Shown: positions 46,177 to 56,289, counted from the stretch's first letter. The stretch: 64,000 nucleotides of DNA from Metabacillus bambusae (GCF_017497975.1 NZ_JAGDEL010000012.1:1-64000); one strand, 5' to 3'. Numbers and translations: made by a program. The notes: generated by a model from the letters alone, not told the origin.

Positions 46177-47760
46177 TTATCCTATAGGTCCACCAAATTG
46201 TTGGATTTCAGGAGAGACATGTGCAAATTTTTCAAAGTTTTTCTTAAACTGTGCAGCTAGCTCTTTTGCTTTCTTTTCATAAGCTTCCTTAGAGCTCCAA
46301 GTAAGATGCGGCTGCAACTTATCATCAGGAACACCTGGAACGTGTATCGGAATGTTGAGGCCGAATACTTCATCGGTTACTGTCTCAATATGATCAAGAT
46401 CCCCTTCAATGGCAGCTTGAACCATTGCTCTTGTATATTGTAACTTTATCCGATTTCCTACCCCATATTCACCGCCGGTCCAGCCAGTATTGACTAAAAA
46501 TACTTGAACTTCATGTTCATCAATTTTTTGTCCGAGCATGTTGGCATAGCGAGTGGCTTGTAATGGTAAGAATGGTGAACCGAAGCAAGTTGAAAAGGTT
46601 GCCTCAGGAGCGGTAATTCCTCGCTCAGTTCCTGCTAGCTTACTAGTATAACCGCTCAAAAAATGGTACATTGCTTGTTCTCTCGTTAACTTACTAATCG
46701 GAGGAAGAACCCCAAATGCATCTGCAGTTAAAAATACAATTGCTTGTGGATGTCCTGCTATACTTGGTGTAATAACCTTATCGATAGCATCTAACGAATA
46801 TGCAGCCCTTGTATTCTCAGTGAAAAAGGAATTATCATAATCAGCTTCACGAGTTTCATTATCAACAACAACGTTTTCTAAAACAGCACCATAGCGAATG
46901 GCATTGAAAATTTGGGGCTCTTTTTCTTCCGTTAAATTAATACATTTTGCATAGCAACCGCCTTCAATATTAAAGATGCCTGAAGTAGACCAGCCATGCT
47001 CATCGTCACCGATTAAGCGTCTGTTAGGATCAGCAGACAAGGTTGTTTTTCCAGTTCCAGATAAACCGAAAAATAGAGCAACATCACCTTCAAAACCAAC
47101 ATTTGCTGAACAATGCATTGAAAGAATATTGTTTTCTGGTAACAAAAAGTTCATAACTGAAAAGACAGATTTTTTCATTTCACCAGCGTATTCAGTCCCA
47201 CCGATTAAAATTGTTCTCTTTTCAAATGAAATAATAATAAATGTTTCAGAATTTGTACCATCAACAGCAGGATCCGCCTTAAAATGTGGTGCACAAAGAA
47301 TAGTAAAAGGCTTCTCATTTGTAATCGCTTTTTCATTGTCTTTAATAAAAAGCTGCTGTGCGAATAAATTATGCCAAGCATATTCATTTATGACTTGAAG
47401 AGGCAATTGATAGCGTTTATCTGCACCGGCAAAACCATTGAAAATGTATAGTTCTTCTCTTTCCTTTAAATAGTTGATCATTTTACTATAAAGCTTATCA
47501 AAGTCAGCCTCTAAAATAGGTTGATTAACAATTCCCCAATCAATTTTATTTTCGATAGAACTTTCTTTCACGATAAATTTGTCTTTTGGAGACCTGCCAG
47601 TATATGCTCCAGTAGTTGCTCGTATTGCACCAGTTGAGGTTAAAATTCCCTCCTTGCGTTTAAGTACTTTTTCCACAAGTTGAGCAACTGATAAATTATG
47701 TCTTGCATTATCCCCTTTAAGCAACTGTGCTAATTCATTTGTCATCTCCGCAATATTCAT
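46177..47760 (-). CDS. pckA: Phosphoenolpyruvate carboxykinase (ATP) PckA
   Basis: Gluconeogenic enzyme turning oxaloacetate and ATP into PEP. Kinase-1 loop [15 protein letters not shown] near residue 240, kinase-2 IGDDEHGWS, and [12 protein letters not shown] with the Mn/substrate Lys. 527 aa from Met 47760, exactly the B. subtilis length; AAGGATGG precedes it with 8 nt. The frame is open 49 codons further, but that part lacks homology. Divergent from metK. No clear CcpN site was found. Confidence 0.95.
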   Translation of the reverse strand: MNIAEMTNELAQLLKGDNARHNLSVAQLVEKVLKRKEGILTSTGAIRATTGAYTGRSPKDKFIVKESSIENKIDWGIVNQPILEADFDKLYSKMINYLKEREELYIFNGFAGADKRYQLPLQVINEYAWHNLFAQQLFIKDNEKAITNEKPFTILCAPHFKADPAVDGTNSETFIIISFEKRTILIGGTEYAGEMKKSVFSVMNFLLPENNILSMHCSANVGFEGDVALFFGLSGTGKTTLSADPNRRLIGDDEHGWSTSGIFNIEGGCYAKCINLTEEKEPQIFNAIRYGAVLENVVVDNETREADYDNSFFTENTRAAYSLDAIDKVITPSIAGHPQAIVFLTADAFGVLPPISKLTREQAMYHFLSGYTSKLAGTERGITAPEATFSTCFGSPFLPLQATRYANMLGQKIDEHEVQVFLVNTGWTGGEYGVGNRIKLQYTRAMVQAAIEGDLDHIETVTDEVFGLNIPIHVPGVPDDKLQPHLTWSSKEAYEKKAKELAAQFKKNFEKFAHVSPEIQQFGGPIG

Positions 47761-48014
47761 CCCAATTACCATCCTTTTCGCAAAAATTAACGTATAAAGA
47801 TATATTACAATATTCTGACTTAGTTTTAAATAGTATAACACATTATATTTAATTGAACATACTAATCGTGTGTGTTTTTTTTTTAAAAGTTTAGAATGTA
47901 ATTTCATACTTCAAAAGAAGTTTAATAATATGTTTAAAAAATGGGTAAGACTAATGAATAGATTAATCATGAAATTTAATAGGGAATAATCTCTGATAAC
48001 TTGTTGATTTTTTG
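47761..48014. other. Divergent pckA-metK control region
   Basis: About 250 bp holding the pckA promoter side. AT-rich, no ORF. The metK promoter and riboswitch follow on the forward strand. Confidence 0.4.
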
Positions 48015-48043
48015 TTGACACCATTACCCTAGTGCGCTATGAT
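48015..48043 (+). promoter_or_regulatory. metK promoter
   Basis: TTGACA (48015-48020), 17 bp, TATGAT (48038-48043): nearly consensus SigA. Transcription would start near 48050, just before the riboswitch. Confidence 0.85.
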
Positions 48044-48061
48044 ATGTCCTTGAACGGATTC

Positions 48062-48374
48062 TCTTATCCCGAGCTGGTGGAGGGACAGGCCCTATGAAAC
48101 CCAGCAACCTGCTATCAAAGGAAAGCGGCGATTACGCCCCTAATTATAGAGATACTATTATTTAGCAGTTTTTTGCCCTATCAAAGAGTAGCACGTTATG
48201 AAGCAGAACGCATTTTGCTTCATCTTGTGTTTTCTAAAGAAGAAGACATGTGAAACATGGTTAAGGCAAAAAATATCTATAGGTGGTTCTTATGTTAGAG
48301 GTGCAAACTCCCAATGACATTTTCCGACGCAAAGGTGCTAACCTGATGCAAGGCGAAAGCCCTTGATCGATAAG
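48062..48374 (+). ncRNA. SAM-I (S-box) riboswitch with a 222-nt P3 arm
   Basis: All S-box landmarks are present: P1 CTTATC / GATAAG (48062 and 48369), P2 GCTGG / CCAGC with GGAGGGACAGGCCCTATGAA between, AACC before P3, AAAGGTGCTAACCTG after it, and P4 CAAGG / CCTTG. The P3 arm (48110-48331) is 222 nt instead of the usual 20-40. Inside are GGCG/CGCC, TTTTTTGCC / GGCAAAAAA, ATAGAGATA / TATCTAT and an 8-bp ATGAAGCA / TGCTTCAT hairpin. High SAM should favour the terminator at 48398 and shut metK off. Confidence 0.88.
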
Positions 48375-48397
48375 AGCGAAAGGCTATGAACGATAAC

Positions 48398-48429
48398 AAA
48401 CCTTTCCTCATTTAGGGAAAGGTTTTTTT
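48398..48429 (+). terminator. SAM-controlled intrinsic terminator of metK
   Basis: AACCTTTCC / GGGAAAGGTT stem and T8. The 5' arm CCTTTC can pair instead with GAAAGG at 48378-48383, just after P1, giving the antiterminator expected of an S-box. Confidence 0.85.
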
Positions 48430-48595
48430 GATAACAGAAAATAAGTGTATCTTCTTCATTAGAGTTTTTACTAGGACAAGCATGTGGTAGAGGTACATAA
48501 TAATTCTGTTCATAAAACATGCCAGCGTGATTCTTTTAGGTAAAAGGAAGAGTTCCGGATCAATTTGAACATGAGTATGAGGAGGAAACTTTAAC

Positions 48596-49795
48596 ATGAC
48601 TAAAAAACGTCTATTTACTTCTGAGTCTGTAACAGAAGGCCATCCAGATAAGATTTGTGACCAAATTTCAGATTCAATCCTTGATGCAATTATTGAAAAA
48701 GATCCAAATGCACGTGTAGCGTGTGAAACGTCTGTTACGACAGGCTTAGTTTTAGTTGCTGGGGAAATTACAACAACTACATACGTTGATATCCCAAAAA
48801 TTGTTCGTGAAACAATTAAAGGTATTGGCTATACACGAGCTAAATATGGTTTTGATGCAGAAACTTGTGCAGTTCTAACTTCAATTGATGAGCAATCAGC
48901 CGATATCGCTATGGGTGTTGACCAAGCACTTGAAGCTCGTGAAGGTCAAATGTCTGATGAGGAAATTGATGCAATCGGTGCAGGAGACCAAGGTCTAATG
49001 TTTGGATTTGCATGTAATGAAACAAAGGAATTAATGCCACTGCCAATTTCATTAGCTCACAAACTTTCTCGTCGTTTAACAGAAGTGCGTAAAGAAGATA
49101 TTCTTCCTTACTTACGTCCTGACGGTAAAACACAAGTTACGGTGGAATATGATGAAAATAATAAACCAGTTCGTATTGATACTATCGTTATTTCTACTCA
49201 GCATCACCCAGAAATTTCATTAGAACAAATTCAGCGTAACTTAAAAGAGCATGTTATTAACCCAGTTGTGCCTGCAGAATTAATTGATGAAAATACAAAG
49301 TATTTCATTAACCCAACTGGTCGCTTCGTTATTGGAGGACCTCAAGGAGATGCTGGTTTAACTGGACGTAAAATTATCGTTGATACGTACGGTGGTTATG
49401 CACGTCACGGTGGTGGTGCATTCTCTGGTAAGGATGCTACAAAAGTTGACCGATCTGCGGCTTATGCTGCTCGTTATGTAGCGAAAAATATTGTAGCTTC
49501 TGGATTAGCTGATAAATGTGAAGTTCAATTAGCATATGCAATTGGTGTTGCTCAACCTGTATCTATTTCAGTTGATACATTCGGAACTGGAAAAGTATCG
49601 GAAGAAGTTTTAGTAGATGTTGTAAGTAACAACTTTGATCTACGTCCAGCAGGTATTATAAAAATGCTTAATCTACGCCGTCCGATATATAAGCAAACTG
49701 CTGCATATGGACACTTCGGTCGTAATGATCTAGATCTTCCATGGGAAAGAACAGACAAAGCTGAAGCGTTAAGTAAAGAAGCTCTAAATCAATAA
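48596..49795 (+). CDS. metK: S-adenosylmethionine synthetase MetK
   Basis: Makes SAM from methionine and ATP. Signatures are [16 protein letters not shown] (residues 10-25), [12 protein letters not shown] and [19 protein letters not shown]. 399 aa, full length. AGGAGG lies 9 nt before ATG 48596. Controlled by the S-box leader 220 nt upstream. Same metK-pckA divergence as in B. subtilis. Confidence 0.97.
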   Translation: MTKKRLFTSESVTEGHPDKICDQISDSILDAIIEKDPNARVACETSVTTGLVLVAGEITTTTYVDIPKIVRETIKGIGYTRAKYGFDAETCAVLTSIDEQSADIAMGVDQALEAREGQMSDEEIDAIGAGDQGLMFGFACNETKELMPLPISLAHKLSRRLTEVRKEDILPYLRPDGKTQVTVEYDENNKPVRIDTIVISTQHHPEISLEQIQRNLKEHVINPVVPAELIDENTKYFINPTGRFVIGGPQGDAGLTGRKIIVDTYGGYARHGGGAFSGKDATKVDRSAAYAARYVAKNIVASGLADKCEVQLAYAIGVAQPVSISVDTFGTGKVSEEVLVDVVSNNFDLRPAGIIKMLNLRRPIYKQTAAYGHFGRNDLDLPWERTDKAEALSKEALNQ

Positions 49796-49810
49796 TTTAT
49801 AAAAGAAGAA

Positions 49811-49846
49811 AAGGGTCTGATGCATATTGCATCAGACCTTTTTATA
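49811..49846 (+). terminator. Terminator of metK
   Basis: AAGGGTCTGATGCA / TGCATCAGACCTT stem with T5, 16 nt after the stop. Confidence 0.88.
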
Positions 49847-49983
49847 TAGCAGTGTATAAGCCTTAGTAAGTGAATATTTTTTCTTCTAAATGTGAATAAA
49901 TATTGAAGCATTAAAGAAAACGTATCAAATAATGTTAGTCATGATATATCATAGTATGAGTGACGATTTGGAGGTTATACAAT

Positions 49984-50766
49984 ATGAAAAATGGAATAAT
50001 CACTTGCTCCTTCATTTTCCTTTCTTTTGTTTTGAGTGGATGTCAAGAATCAGAAAATCATCAAGAACATCAAGTTGCTTCTGAAGAGGAAGTAAAAGCA
50101 CCAAAGGTTGAAATTATTGCTAATAAACATGTTAATAAAAATGAAGAAGTACCAATTGCTGCAAAAGTATATTATGGAGAAGACCTAGTGGATAATGCAG
50201 AGGTAACGTTTGAGATAAAACTAGATGATGTTTCAGAAAAAATTGAAGCAAAACTAATTGAAACAGGTACATATGGAATTAATTATCAATTTAAGGAAGA
50301 TGGGACATACAAAATAACCGCACATACAAATGTAGAAAGTTATCATACGATGCCAACATTAGAAATTCAGGTAGGAGAAGGCTCAGCAGCAACGATTACT
50401 GATAAGAATGATGAAAAAGAAAGTGAGAATGAGCACCAGCATCATGAACAGACAGAAGCGGGGCACCAACATAGTAGTGTAACGATCACTGTAGATGATT
50501 TAACGGGTTTTAAGGTAAATGTCGAGGAGCAGTTATCAACAACAATTCAAGATGGGGATCAACCATTTTCTGATGCCACGGTGAGATTTGAAATTTGGAG
50601 GGATGGAGAAGAAGAACATAAGTATATTGATGCAGAAGAAGCATCGACTAAAGGTATGTACACATCTTCCTATCAATTTGAAAAAGATGGTATGTATAAG
50701 ATAGTCGTTCATGTTGAAAAAGGAGAGGTTCATGACCATATTGAGACTTCGGTTGAGGTTCAATAA
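49984..50766 (+). CDS. Lipoprotein with two YtkA/FixH-like domains
   Basis: 260-aa lipoprotein, lipobox VLSGC (Cys20). Two similar beta-rich domains follow, each with the pattern of a V-x-F-E-I strand, an ETGTYGINYQFKEDGTYKI-like strand pair and a final E-V-Q strand (residues about 35-130 and 165-260). They are joined by a His/Glu-rich linker (EHQHHEQTEAGHQH) that could bind metal. The family (YtkA-like / FixH-like) is linked to copper and oxidase assembly in other bacteria; here I infer only an extracytoplasmic role. ATG 49984 has GGAGG 9 nt upstream. Confidence 0.8.
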   Translation: MKNGIITCSFIFLSFVLSGCQESENHQEHQVASEEEVKAPKVEIIANKHVNKNEEVPIAAKVYYGEDLVDNAEVTFEIKLDDVSEKIEAKLIETGTYGINYQFKEDGTYKITAHTNVESYHTMPTLEIQVGEGSAATITDKNDEKESENEHQHHEQTEAGHQHSSVTITVDDLTGFKVNVEEQLSTTIQDGDQPFSDATVRFEIWRDGEEEHKYIDAEEASTKGMYTSSYQFEKDGMYKIVVHVEKGEVHDHIETSVEVQ

Positions 50767-50867
50767 GAGGTAGGCTGGTCGCATGATAAAGGTCCATTCA
50801 CTTGACCTCTAACGAATCATGAAACACATAGGACATGCATAAAAATGAAATTAGTTAATAAATTTGA

Positions 50868-50903
50868 AAGAAGGCGTTTGCTTAATTGCATGCCTTCTTT
50901 TTT
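50868..50903 (+). terminator. Terminator after the YtkA-like gene
   Basis: GAAGGCGTTTGC / GCATGCCTTC imperfect stem with T7, about 100 nt past the stop. Confidence 0.7.
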
Positions 50904-50974
50904 TGTGGTTAACTAAACACGGAAAATTGTCAGGATTTACAATTTCTTCACTCGATATCAACTAAAATAATGAT

Positions 50975-51010
50975 AAAATAGTTCATATTAGCAAAATTTT
51001 GAACTATTTT
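50975..51010. promoter_or_regulatory. Inverted repeat upstream of the membrane-protein gene
   Basis: Perfect 11-bp inverted repeat AAAATAGTTCA / TGAACTATTTT with a 14-nt loop, ending 17 nt before the GTG start and just before the ribosome site AGGGAGG. It could be an operator, or an attenuator-like hairpin since T-rich sequence follows. Confidence 0.5.
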
Positions 51011-51027
51011 TAGGGAGGAAAACAAAA

Positions 51028-51939
51028 GTGAACACACAGTTTAATAAACCGAAAGGATTCGGAGAAATTCTGGATCATACATTTCGATTAAGTAAAAATC
51101 GCTTTTCTGACTTTTTTATGATTTTACTCCTCTTAATTGGACCTATTTATGTATTAGAAGCAATTATTCTAATGGTTGCAGGAACAAGCTTTTTTAGGGA
51201 AGGTGGTACGGGAAGTGTTTGGTATGAACGAATGATTTCACGTCTTGATGAAACAGCATACACAAGTTCAAGTAGCTTGGGAGCTGATATCGGGTTCATT
51301 GTTATAGCACTTGTTGGTTTCATTTTATTTCCAGTAGCTCAGGCAGCTATTTTATTTGCTGTAAATCATATTAGAAAAAATGAAGAATATACAGTTGGTT
51401 CTGTCATTAAAAAAGCATTTACACGTTTTTGGCCGATCCTAGGCAGTAGTATTCTATTTGGACTTATTGTATTTGGATTAGTAATTGTTCCAATAATTGT
51501 TGTCAGTCTGGCTGGCTTCATAGGAGCAACAACCAATCCTGTAGTAGGTATTTTATTAGCTATTTTACTATTTCTCGGATTTGCTGTTGGAGTTGCCTAT
51601 TTATTAACCCGTTGGAGCTTCTATTTTTGTTCAGTTGTCCTTCAAGAAGGTACTCCCGGTTTTTCGAGAAGTTGGCGATTAACAAGTAAGCGTACATGGG
51701 TTTTACTAGGCCTCTACATTATTTTTTCACTCATTATTAGTAGTATTAGTGCTGCCGTAGAACTTTCATTTGGAGCATTTCTAGGATATAGCGTGTTATT
51801 AACAATGATTGTGAATGTTGTAAGCTTATTTACAACGATGATTTTCTCTGTAGGTTATGCTGTTATGTATTTTGATTTAAAAATAAGACATGATGCTGAC
51901 GATTTAAAAGAAATGATAGAGGATTATAAAGAGATATAG
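51028..51939 (+). CDS. Multi-pass membrane protein of the GlpQ-like membrane-domain type
   Basis: 303-aa protein with about six membrane helices: FMILLLLIGPIYVLEAIIL, IGFIVIALVGFILFPVAQAA and later ones. GFGEILDHTFRLSKNRFSDF at the N-terminus and SFYFCSVVLQEGTPGFSRSW in the middle are typical of the uncharacterised membrane proteins that accompany DUF4129/MoxR clusters. Role unknown. The start is GTG 51028 with AGGGAGG 11 nt upstream. First gene of a co-directional set to 56143. Confidence 0.75.
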   Translation: MNTQFNKPKGFGEILDHTFRLSKNRFSDFFMILLLLIGPIYVLEAIILMVAGTSFFREGGTGSVWYERMISRLDETAYTSSSSLGADIGFIVIALVGFILFPVAQAAILFAVNHIRKNEEYTVGSVIKKAFTRFWPILGSSILFGLIVFGLVIVPIIVVSLAGFIGATTNPVVGILLAILLFLGFAVGVAYLLTRWSFYFCSVVLQEGTPGFSRSWRLTSKRTWVLLGLYIIFSLIISSISAAVELSFGAFLGYSVLLTMIVNVVSLFTTMIFSVGYAVMYFDLKIRHDADDLKEMIEDYKEI

Positions 51940-52091
51940 GTAGTTTACAACCTTTGTAGATTACTTTTTAGAACCATTATCTATTGAAATTTTATCTTAA
52001 ACGATACAAGGAATATATTTGACTTCGCACACGACAATAGTTCATATCTATGACTCTTCACTAGAAGTTCGTGCGAAATAGGAGGAGTTGT

Positions 52092-52742
52092 ATGCTTAAT
52101 GAGGAGAAAGCAAGAGAAGACCTCCAAGAGATTTTAAAGGGCAGAGAGTATCAGATTTATCAAAACGATTCTGCAGGACTACTCGAGACTTGGTGGAATC
52201 AAGTGAAAGAATGGTTTGCAGATCTGTTAGCGGATATGTTTCCTTCTCTAGAACCATCAAAGAATTTTGCAGGAACAACTTTAACAATCATCATCATCAT
52301 TTTTAGTATTCTTTTGCTTCTATTAATATTTATACTTGTTCGAAATGGAAAACGACGGAAAACACTTCGTCAAAACAAGCCGCTTCAAACAATAAATGAA
52401 ATGCATTGGTCATATCATAAACACTTAGCTGAAGCAAATAAGCTTGAAGCATTAAATGATTATACAACTTCAACACGTCATATGTTTTTAGCGCTGCTCC
52501 TTTATTTTCATGAAAAGGAATTGTTAAAAGCAAGAATTTGGAAAACAAATTGGGAGTATTACGATGAACTTAAAAAAGTAAATCAACAATGGGCAAGTCA
52601 GTTTTATCATCTAGCGCTTATTTTTGATGAAGTAACGTACGGGAAGCGCGTCATCTCTAAAGATGAGTATATTCAGTTCAAAAATGAAGCAATGAAGTGG
52701 TTAATTGAGGATGAAGAACTAAGGAAAGATAACCGCAAATGA
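52092..52742 (+). CDS. DUF4129 domain protein
   Basis: 216-aa protein with one membrane helix (TIIIIIFSILLLLLIFILV, near residues 65-83) between a short outside N-terminal part containing WWNQVKEWFADLL and a cytoplasmic DUF4129 domain (TTSTRHMFLALLLYFHE, YHLALIFDEVTYGKR). DUF4129 proteins accompany DUF4350, MoxR and DUF58 genes. ATG 52092 has AGGAGGAG 7 nt upstream. The DUF4350 gene follows after 27 nt. Confidence 0.82.
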   Translation: MLNEEKAREDLQEILKGREYQIYQNDSAGLLETWWNQVKEWFADLLADMFPSLEPSKNFAGTTLTIIIIIFSILLLLLIFILVRNGKRRKTLRQNKPLQTINEMHWSYHKHLAEANKLEALNDYTTSTRHMFLALLLYFHEKELLKARIWKTNWEYYDELKKVNQQWASQFYHLALIFDEVTYGKRVISKDEYIQFKNEAMKWLIEDEELRKDNRK

Positions 52743-52769
52743 TAGGGAGAAAGGAGGGGGAAATGAATT

Positions 52770-53942
52770 TTGCAAAATTCAACATCAACTCGAAGGAAGT
52801 GGATATGGCTTCCGATTCTTGTTCTCATCTTAATGTTAAGTAGTTATTATATTGTAACGGGTGAACCAAAGAATTACCCACAATATGATACACAATCTCC
52901 ATCTCCTACTGGGATAAAAGCTTTTTATACATATGTAGAAAATGAAATGGATTTAGTTAACAGATGGTCACATCCACCTAATCTATTACCAAAAGCTGAT
53001 GAAAGTCAATTATTAGTAATGATTGAGCCTGCCATCATACCTAATTCTGAAGAGATGGAAGCTTATGAACAATTTATGGAAGCAGGAAACACGATTCTAT
53101 TATTAAAGGTAAACCCTAAAGGGATGTTTGACCAAAGAATTATCTTTACTGAAGATGGAGTGACATCATTACATAACATAACCGATCAAAATGAGCATAT
53201 CTACAATGCGGTAATAGAATCTCCCGTGATTCTAGAAGCAGATGAGCATGATGATATTTTATTACAAAGTGAAAACAAAGGTACTATTGCATTAAAACGA
53301 GCCTATGGAGACGGCCAATTAATTGTTGCAAATTCTCCTAAATGGATAACAAATGGAAACATTTTAAAAGATGATCATCTCCCGCTCCTACTTACTCTTT
53401 TTAATGAAGTTAATTCTCAAACAGTACTATTTGATGAATACTTACATGGTAAGCAAGATGCTTCATCAATTCTGAACGTGTATCCAAGATGGTTTATTCT
53501 TTTCCTATTTCAAGGGATCATCCTTACTTGTTTATTCCTTTGGTATCAAGGAAAACGCTTTGGACCTCTGCTTGTACCAAGAGAAGAAACAGTCCGTTAT
53601 AGTGATGAAAGAATAAAGGCATTGGCTGCTTGGTATATGAGAGGATATCATTATAAAGATTCACTCCATATACAAGCAGATTATGTAAAACTACTTTTGC
53701 AGGAACGCTGGGGCATTCCATATAGTAAGGAATGGGAAGATATAGACATATACCTCGAAAAAAGATTGAATAAAATTCCTGAATTGGAAGTTAATTCTTT
53801 CGTAGTAGAGTTAACAAAGGTGTTAATGAAAGAAAAAGTAACCAAGCAGGATTACTTAGTATGGTCGAAAAAGCTAGATCAATTAAGGAAAGAGGTGGAG
53901 GATAATGAACACACAATTGGCATCCCTACTAGAGAGTTATGA
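52770..53942 (+). CDS. DUF4350 domain protein
   Basis: 390-aa protein with an N-terminal helix (WLPILVLILMLSSYYIVTG), an extracytoplasmic DUF4350 domain beginning SPSPTGIKAFYTYVEN, a second helix (FILFLFQGIILTCLFLWYQ, near residue 245) and a helical cytoplasmic tail. The start is TTG 52770 with GGAGGGGG 9 nt upstream. The 3' end overlaps the MoxR gene by 38 nt. Confidence 0.82.
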   Translation: MQNSTSTRRKWIWLPILVLILMLSSYYIVTGEPKNYPQYDTQSPSPTGIKAFYTYVENEMDLVNRWSHPPNLLPKADESQLLVMIEPAIIPNSEEMEAYEQFMEAGNTILLLKVNPKGMFDQRIIFTEDGVTSLHNITDQNEHIYNAVIESPVILEADEHDDILLQSENKGTIALKRAYGDGQLIVANSPKWITNGNILKDDHLPLLLTLFNEVNSQTVLFDEYLHGKQDASSILNVYPRWFILFLFQGIILTCLFLWYQGKRFGPLLVPREETVRYSDERIKALAAWYMRGYHYKDSLHIQADYVKLLLQERWGIPYSKEWEDIDIYLEKRLNKIPELEVNSFVVELTKVLMKEKVTKQDYLVWSKKLDQLRKEVEDNEHTIGIPTREL

Positions 53943-54834
53943 ACAAAGAATAATCGGACAAAGTATAAATCTTAAACTATTGTTATCTTCGATTTTAGCA
54001 GGGGGACATGTTTTGCTAGAAGGTGTTCCAGGAACAGGTAAAACACAAATGGTTAAAACGCTTGCTAGTCTTTTAGGTGGGACATTTACACGTATTCAGT
54101 TTACACCTGATTTACTTCCAAGTGATATTACAGGTAGCACCATTTATAATATGAAGGATAGTACATTTCAAACCTTAAAGGGCCCGATTTTTACAAATAT
54201 ATTATTAGCAGATGAAATTAACCGTACACCAGCAAAAACACAGGCTGCACTCCTTGAAGCAATGGAAGAAAAGCAAGTAACGATTCAGGGTGAAACCTAT
54301 CAATTGTCAGATGTATTTTTTGTTGTAGCTACCCAAAATCCAATTGAGTTTGAAGGGACCTATCCATTACCTGAGGCACAACAGGATCGTTTTTTATTTA
54401 AGCTTCACATTGACTTCCCCTCGTTTGATGAAGAAAAAAGTGTGCTAAAACATGTTCTTGAAGATAGCTTTGGTGCAAATCAGGTGGGGCAAGTGTTAGA
54501 CATTGAAACATTTTTAGCGATAAAAAAGGAAATTGAACAGGTAACGATCAGTGATAGTGTACTAGACTATCTGATGCAGCTCGTTCGAAAGACAAGGGAA
54601 TCTGATTCAATACGTTTTGGTGCAAGTACTAGGGCGGGAATATCGATTGGGAAAGCTGGGAAGGCCTGGGCTTATTTATCTGGTCGAGATTATGTCACAC
54701 CTGATGATATTAAGATGGTTGCTAAACCTGGATTAAGGCATCGAATTCAATTATCCCCACATATAGAATTGGAGGGAGCAACCGTTGACCAAATCATTGA
54801 AGAGCTTGTGGGGGCGATTCCTGTTCCAAGATAG
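53905..54834 (+). CDS. MoxR-family AAA+ ATPase
   Basis: 309-aa AAA+ ATPase. Walker A LLEGVPGTGKTQMVKTLA (near residues 36-53), Walker B ILLADEINRTPAKTQAALLE, sensor 1 FFVVATQNPIEFEG and a C-terminal lid. MoxR proteins act as chaperones for partner complexes, usually with DUF58 proteins such as the next gene. GAGGTGGAGG precedes ATG 53905. It overlaps its neighbours on both sides, a sign of tight coupling. Confidence 0.92.
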   Translation: MNTQLASLLESYEQRIIGQSINLKLLLSSILAGGHVLLEGVPGTGKTQMVKTLASLLGGTFTRIQFTPDLLPSDITGSTIYNMKDSTFQTLKGPIFTNILLADEINRTPAKTQAALLEAMEEKQVTIQGETYQLSDVFFVVATQNPIEFEGTYPLPEAQQDRFLFKLHIDFPSFDEEKSVLKHVLEDSFGANQVGQVLDIETFLAIKKEIEQVTISDSVLDYLMQLVRKTRESDSIRFGASTRAGISIGKAGKAWAYLSGRDYVTPDDIKMVAKPGLRHRIQLSPHIELEGATVDQIIEELVGAIPVPR

Positions 54835-56143
54835 GGGGATCTTACCTACAAAGCGATTACAATTCATTTTCCTAATTCTGACGCTCGGATTGTTGATCGG
54901 AACTACTTGGGAGATTTCATGGACAGTAGTCATTCTGCTCAATCTCATTGTCTTTTTCATAAGTTTACTAGACTTACTGCTTTCACCGAAAAAAAATCAA
55001 CTGATTATTAAACGTTCGATCCCTACTGAAATAGAGAGAGGACTTTCAAATGAAGTTCAAATTAAAATAACGAACAATTCTCCATATCAAATGAACTTTC
55101 GGCTTGTAGACGGAATTCCTCAATCCTTTCAAAAGGCGTTTCCTATACATGGAACGGTTTATAAAGAAACAATATCGGTTGTGACATATGAGACCATTGC
55201 CCAAATTAGAGGGAAATATGACATCTACAAACTTTATTTTCGGTATAAGAGTCTCTTAGGTTTGTGGGAAAAGCAAACGACTTTAGTCTTAAATGATACA
55301 GTAAAAGTGATTCCTGATTTAACAGAAACAAGGAACTATTTAGAAAATGCACAGCAATTTTTATTATATGAAGGAATGAAAATTCGAAAACATCAAAGTG
55401 GTTCCGGAGAATTTACGAAGATTAGAAGTTTTGCTATCGGTGATGATCCGAGAAAAATTAACTGGCGTCAAACAGCTAAGCTACAAGAGGTCATGGCTAA
55501 TGAATATGAACCAGAACATGGAAAATATATGACCGTATTAATTGATTGTGGGAGAATGATGGGCGCGGAGCTCTCAAAGGGTAACAGATTAGAAAGGGTG
55601 TTAGAAGCAGCTTTAACGGTAACAGCAGCAGCATTAAAAAAAGGTGATTATGTTTCCGTTCTAGCCTTTTCAAAGAATGTAAAAGTCTATGTTCCACCAG
55701 GTAAGGGAATGGCCCATTTACAAACAGTTTTGCAGGCTATCTATCATTTGGAGGTAGATGCAGCAGAGTCTAATTATGCAGCTGTTCTAACTTATTTACA
55801 AACAGTTCAAAAGAAACGGAGCCTTATTTTATTATTTAGTGATGTTCAAACCTTTCTTCATGAAGAGAGTGCACTAACCTATTTGAAAAGACTCAGACAG
55901 CGGCATCTATTTTTAATGATCGGGATTGAGGACAAGATGCTGTTATATAAAATAAGAGAGAAGCCAGTAACAGTACAAAATGCGATGATGAAAAGTATTG
56001 CCCAGCAGCATATGCTTCTAAAAAAACGTGAAAAAATCAAGTGGGAGGCTCAGGGCCTCCAGATGATAGAGGCTCGTGAAGAAAAACTTGCGATAGCAGC
56101 AGTTTCTTATTATATTGATGTGATGAATCGTGGGCTCCTTTAA
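54785..56143 (+). CDS. DUF58 domain protein
   Basis: 452-aa protein. Two N-terminal helices (residues 24-65), a beta-rich part, then the DUF58 signature GDDPRKINWRQTAK near residue 220 and a VWA-like fold with VLIDCGRMMG (MIDAS-like Asp). Likely partner of the MoxR ATPase. The start TTG 54785 has GGGAG 6 nt upstream and overlaps MoxR by 50 nt. A slightly later start cannot be excluded. Confidence 0.87.
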   Translation: MTKSLKSLWGRFLFQDRGILPTKRLQFIFLILTLGLLIGTTWEISWTVVILLNLIVFFISLLDLLLSPKKNQLIIKRSIPTEIERGLSNEVQIKITNNSPYQMNFRLVDGIPQSFQKAFPIHGTVYKETISVVTYETIAQIRGKYDIYKLYFRYKSLLGLWEKQTTLVLNDTVKVIPDLTETRNYLENAQQFLLYEGMKIRKHQSGSGEFTKIRSFAIGDDPRKINWRQTAKLQEVMANEYEPEHGKYMTVLIDCGRMMGAELSKGNRLERVLEAALTVTAAALKKGDYVSVLAFSKNVKVYVPPGKGMAHLQTVLQAIYHLEVDAAESNYAAVLTYLQTVQKKRSLILLFSDVQTFLHEESALTYLKRLRQRHLFLMIGIEDKMLLYKIREKPVTVQNAMMKSIAQQHMLLKKREKIKWEAQGLQMIEAREEKLAIAAVSYYIDVMNRGLL

Positions 56144-56289
56144 AGAGTAAGAAAAAATGCTTGCTCTATTATCCAGGAAATATTAATCAACTAATACTCA
56201 TGATTTGAAGAAAGAACAGCTTCAAGTCATGAGTGTCCTAAGCTAATTGAATCTGGATAAGGATCTTGCACTTTTCATATTGTTTTGCT

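Noticed and set aside
46976-47398. 140-codon forward ORF opposite pckA
   Set aside because: Antisense shadow of a highly conserved gene.
48398-48600. Small reverse ORFs across the metK leader (48338-48597)
   Set aside because: They lie over the riboswitch and terminator and have no ribosome site.
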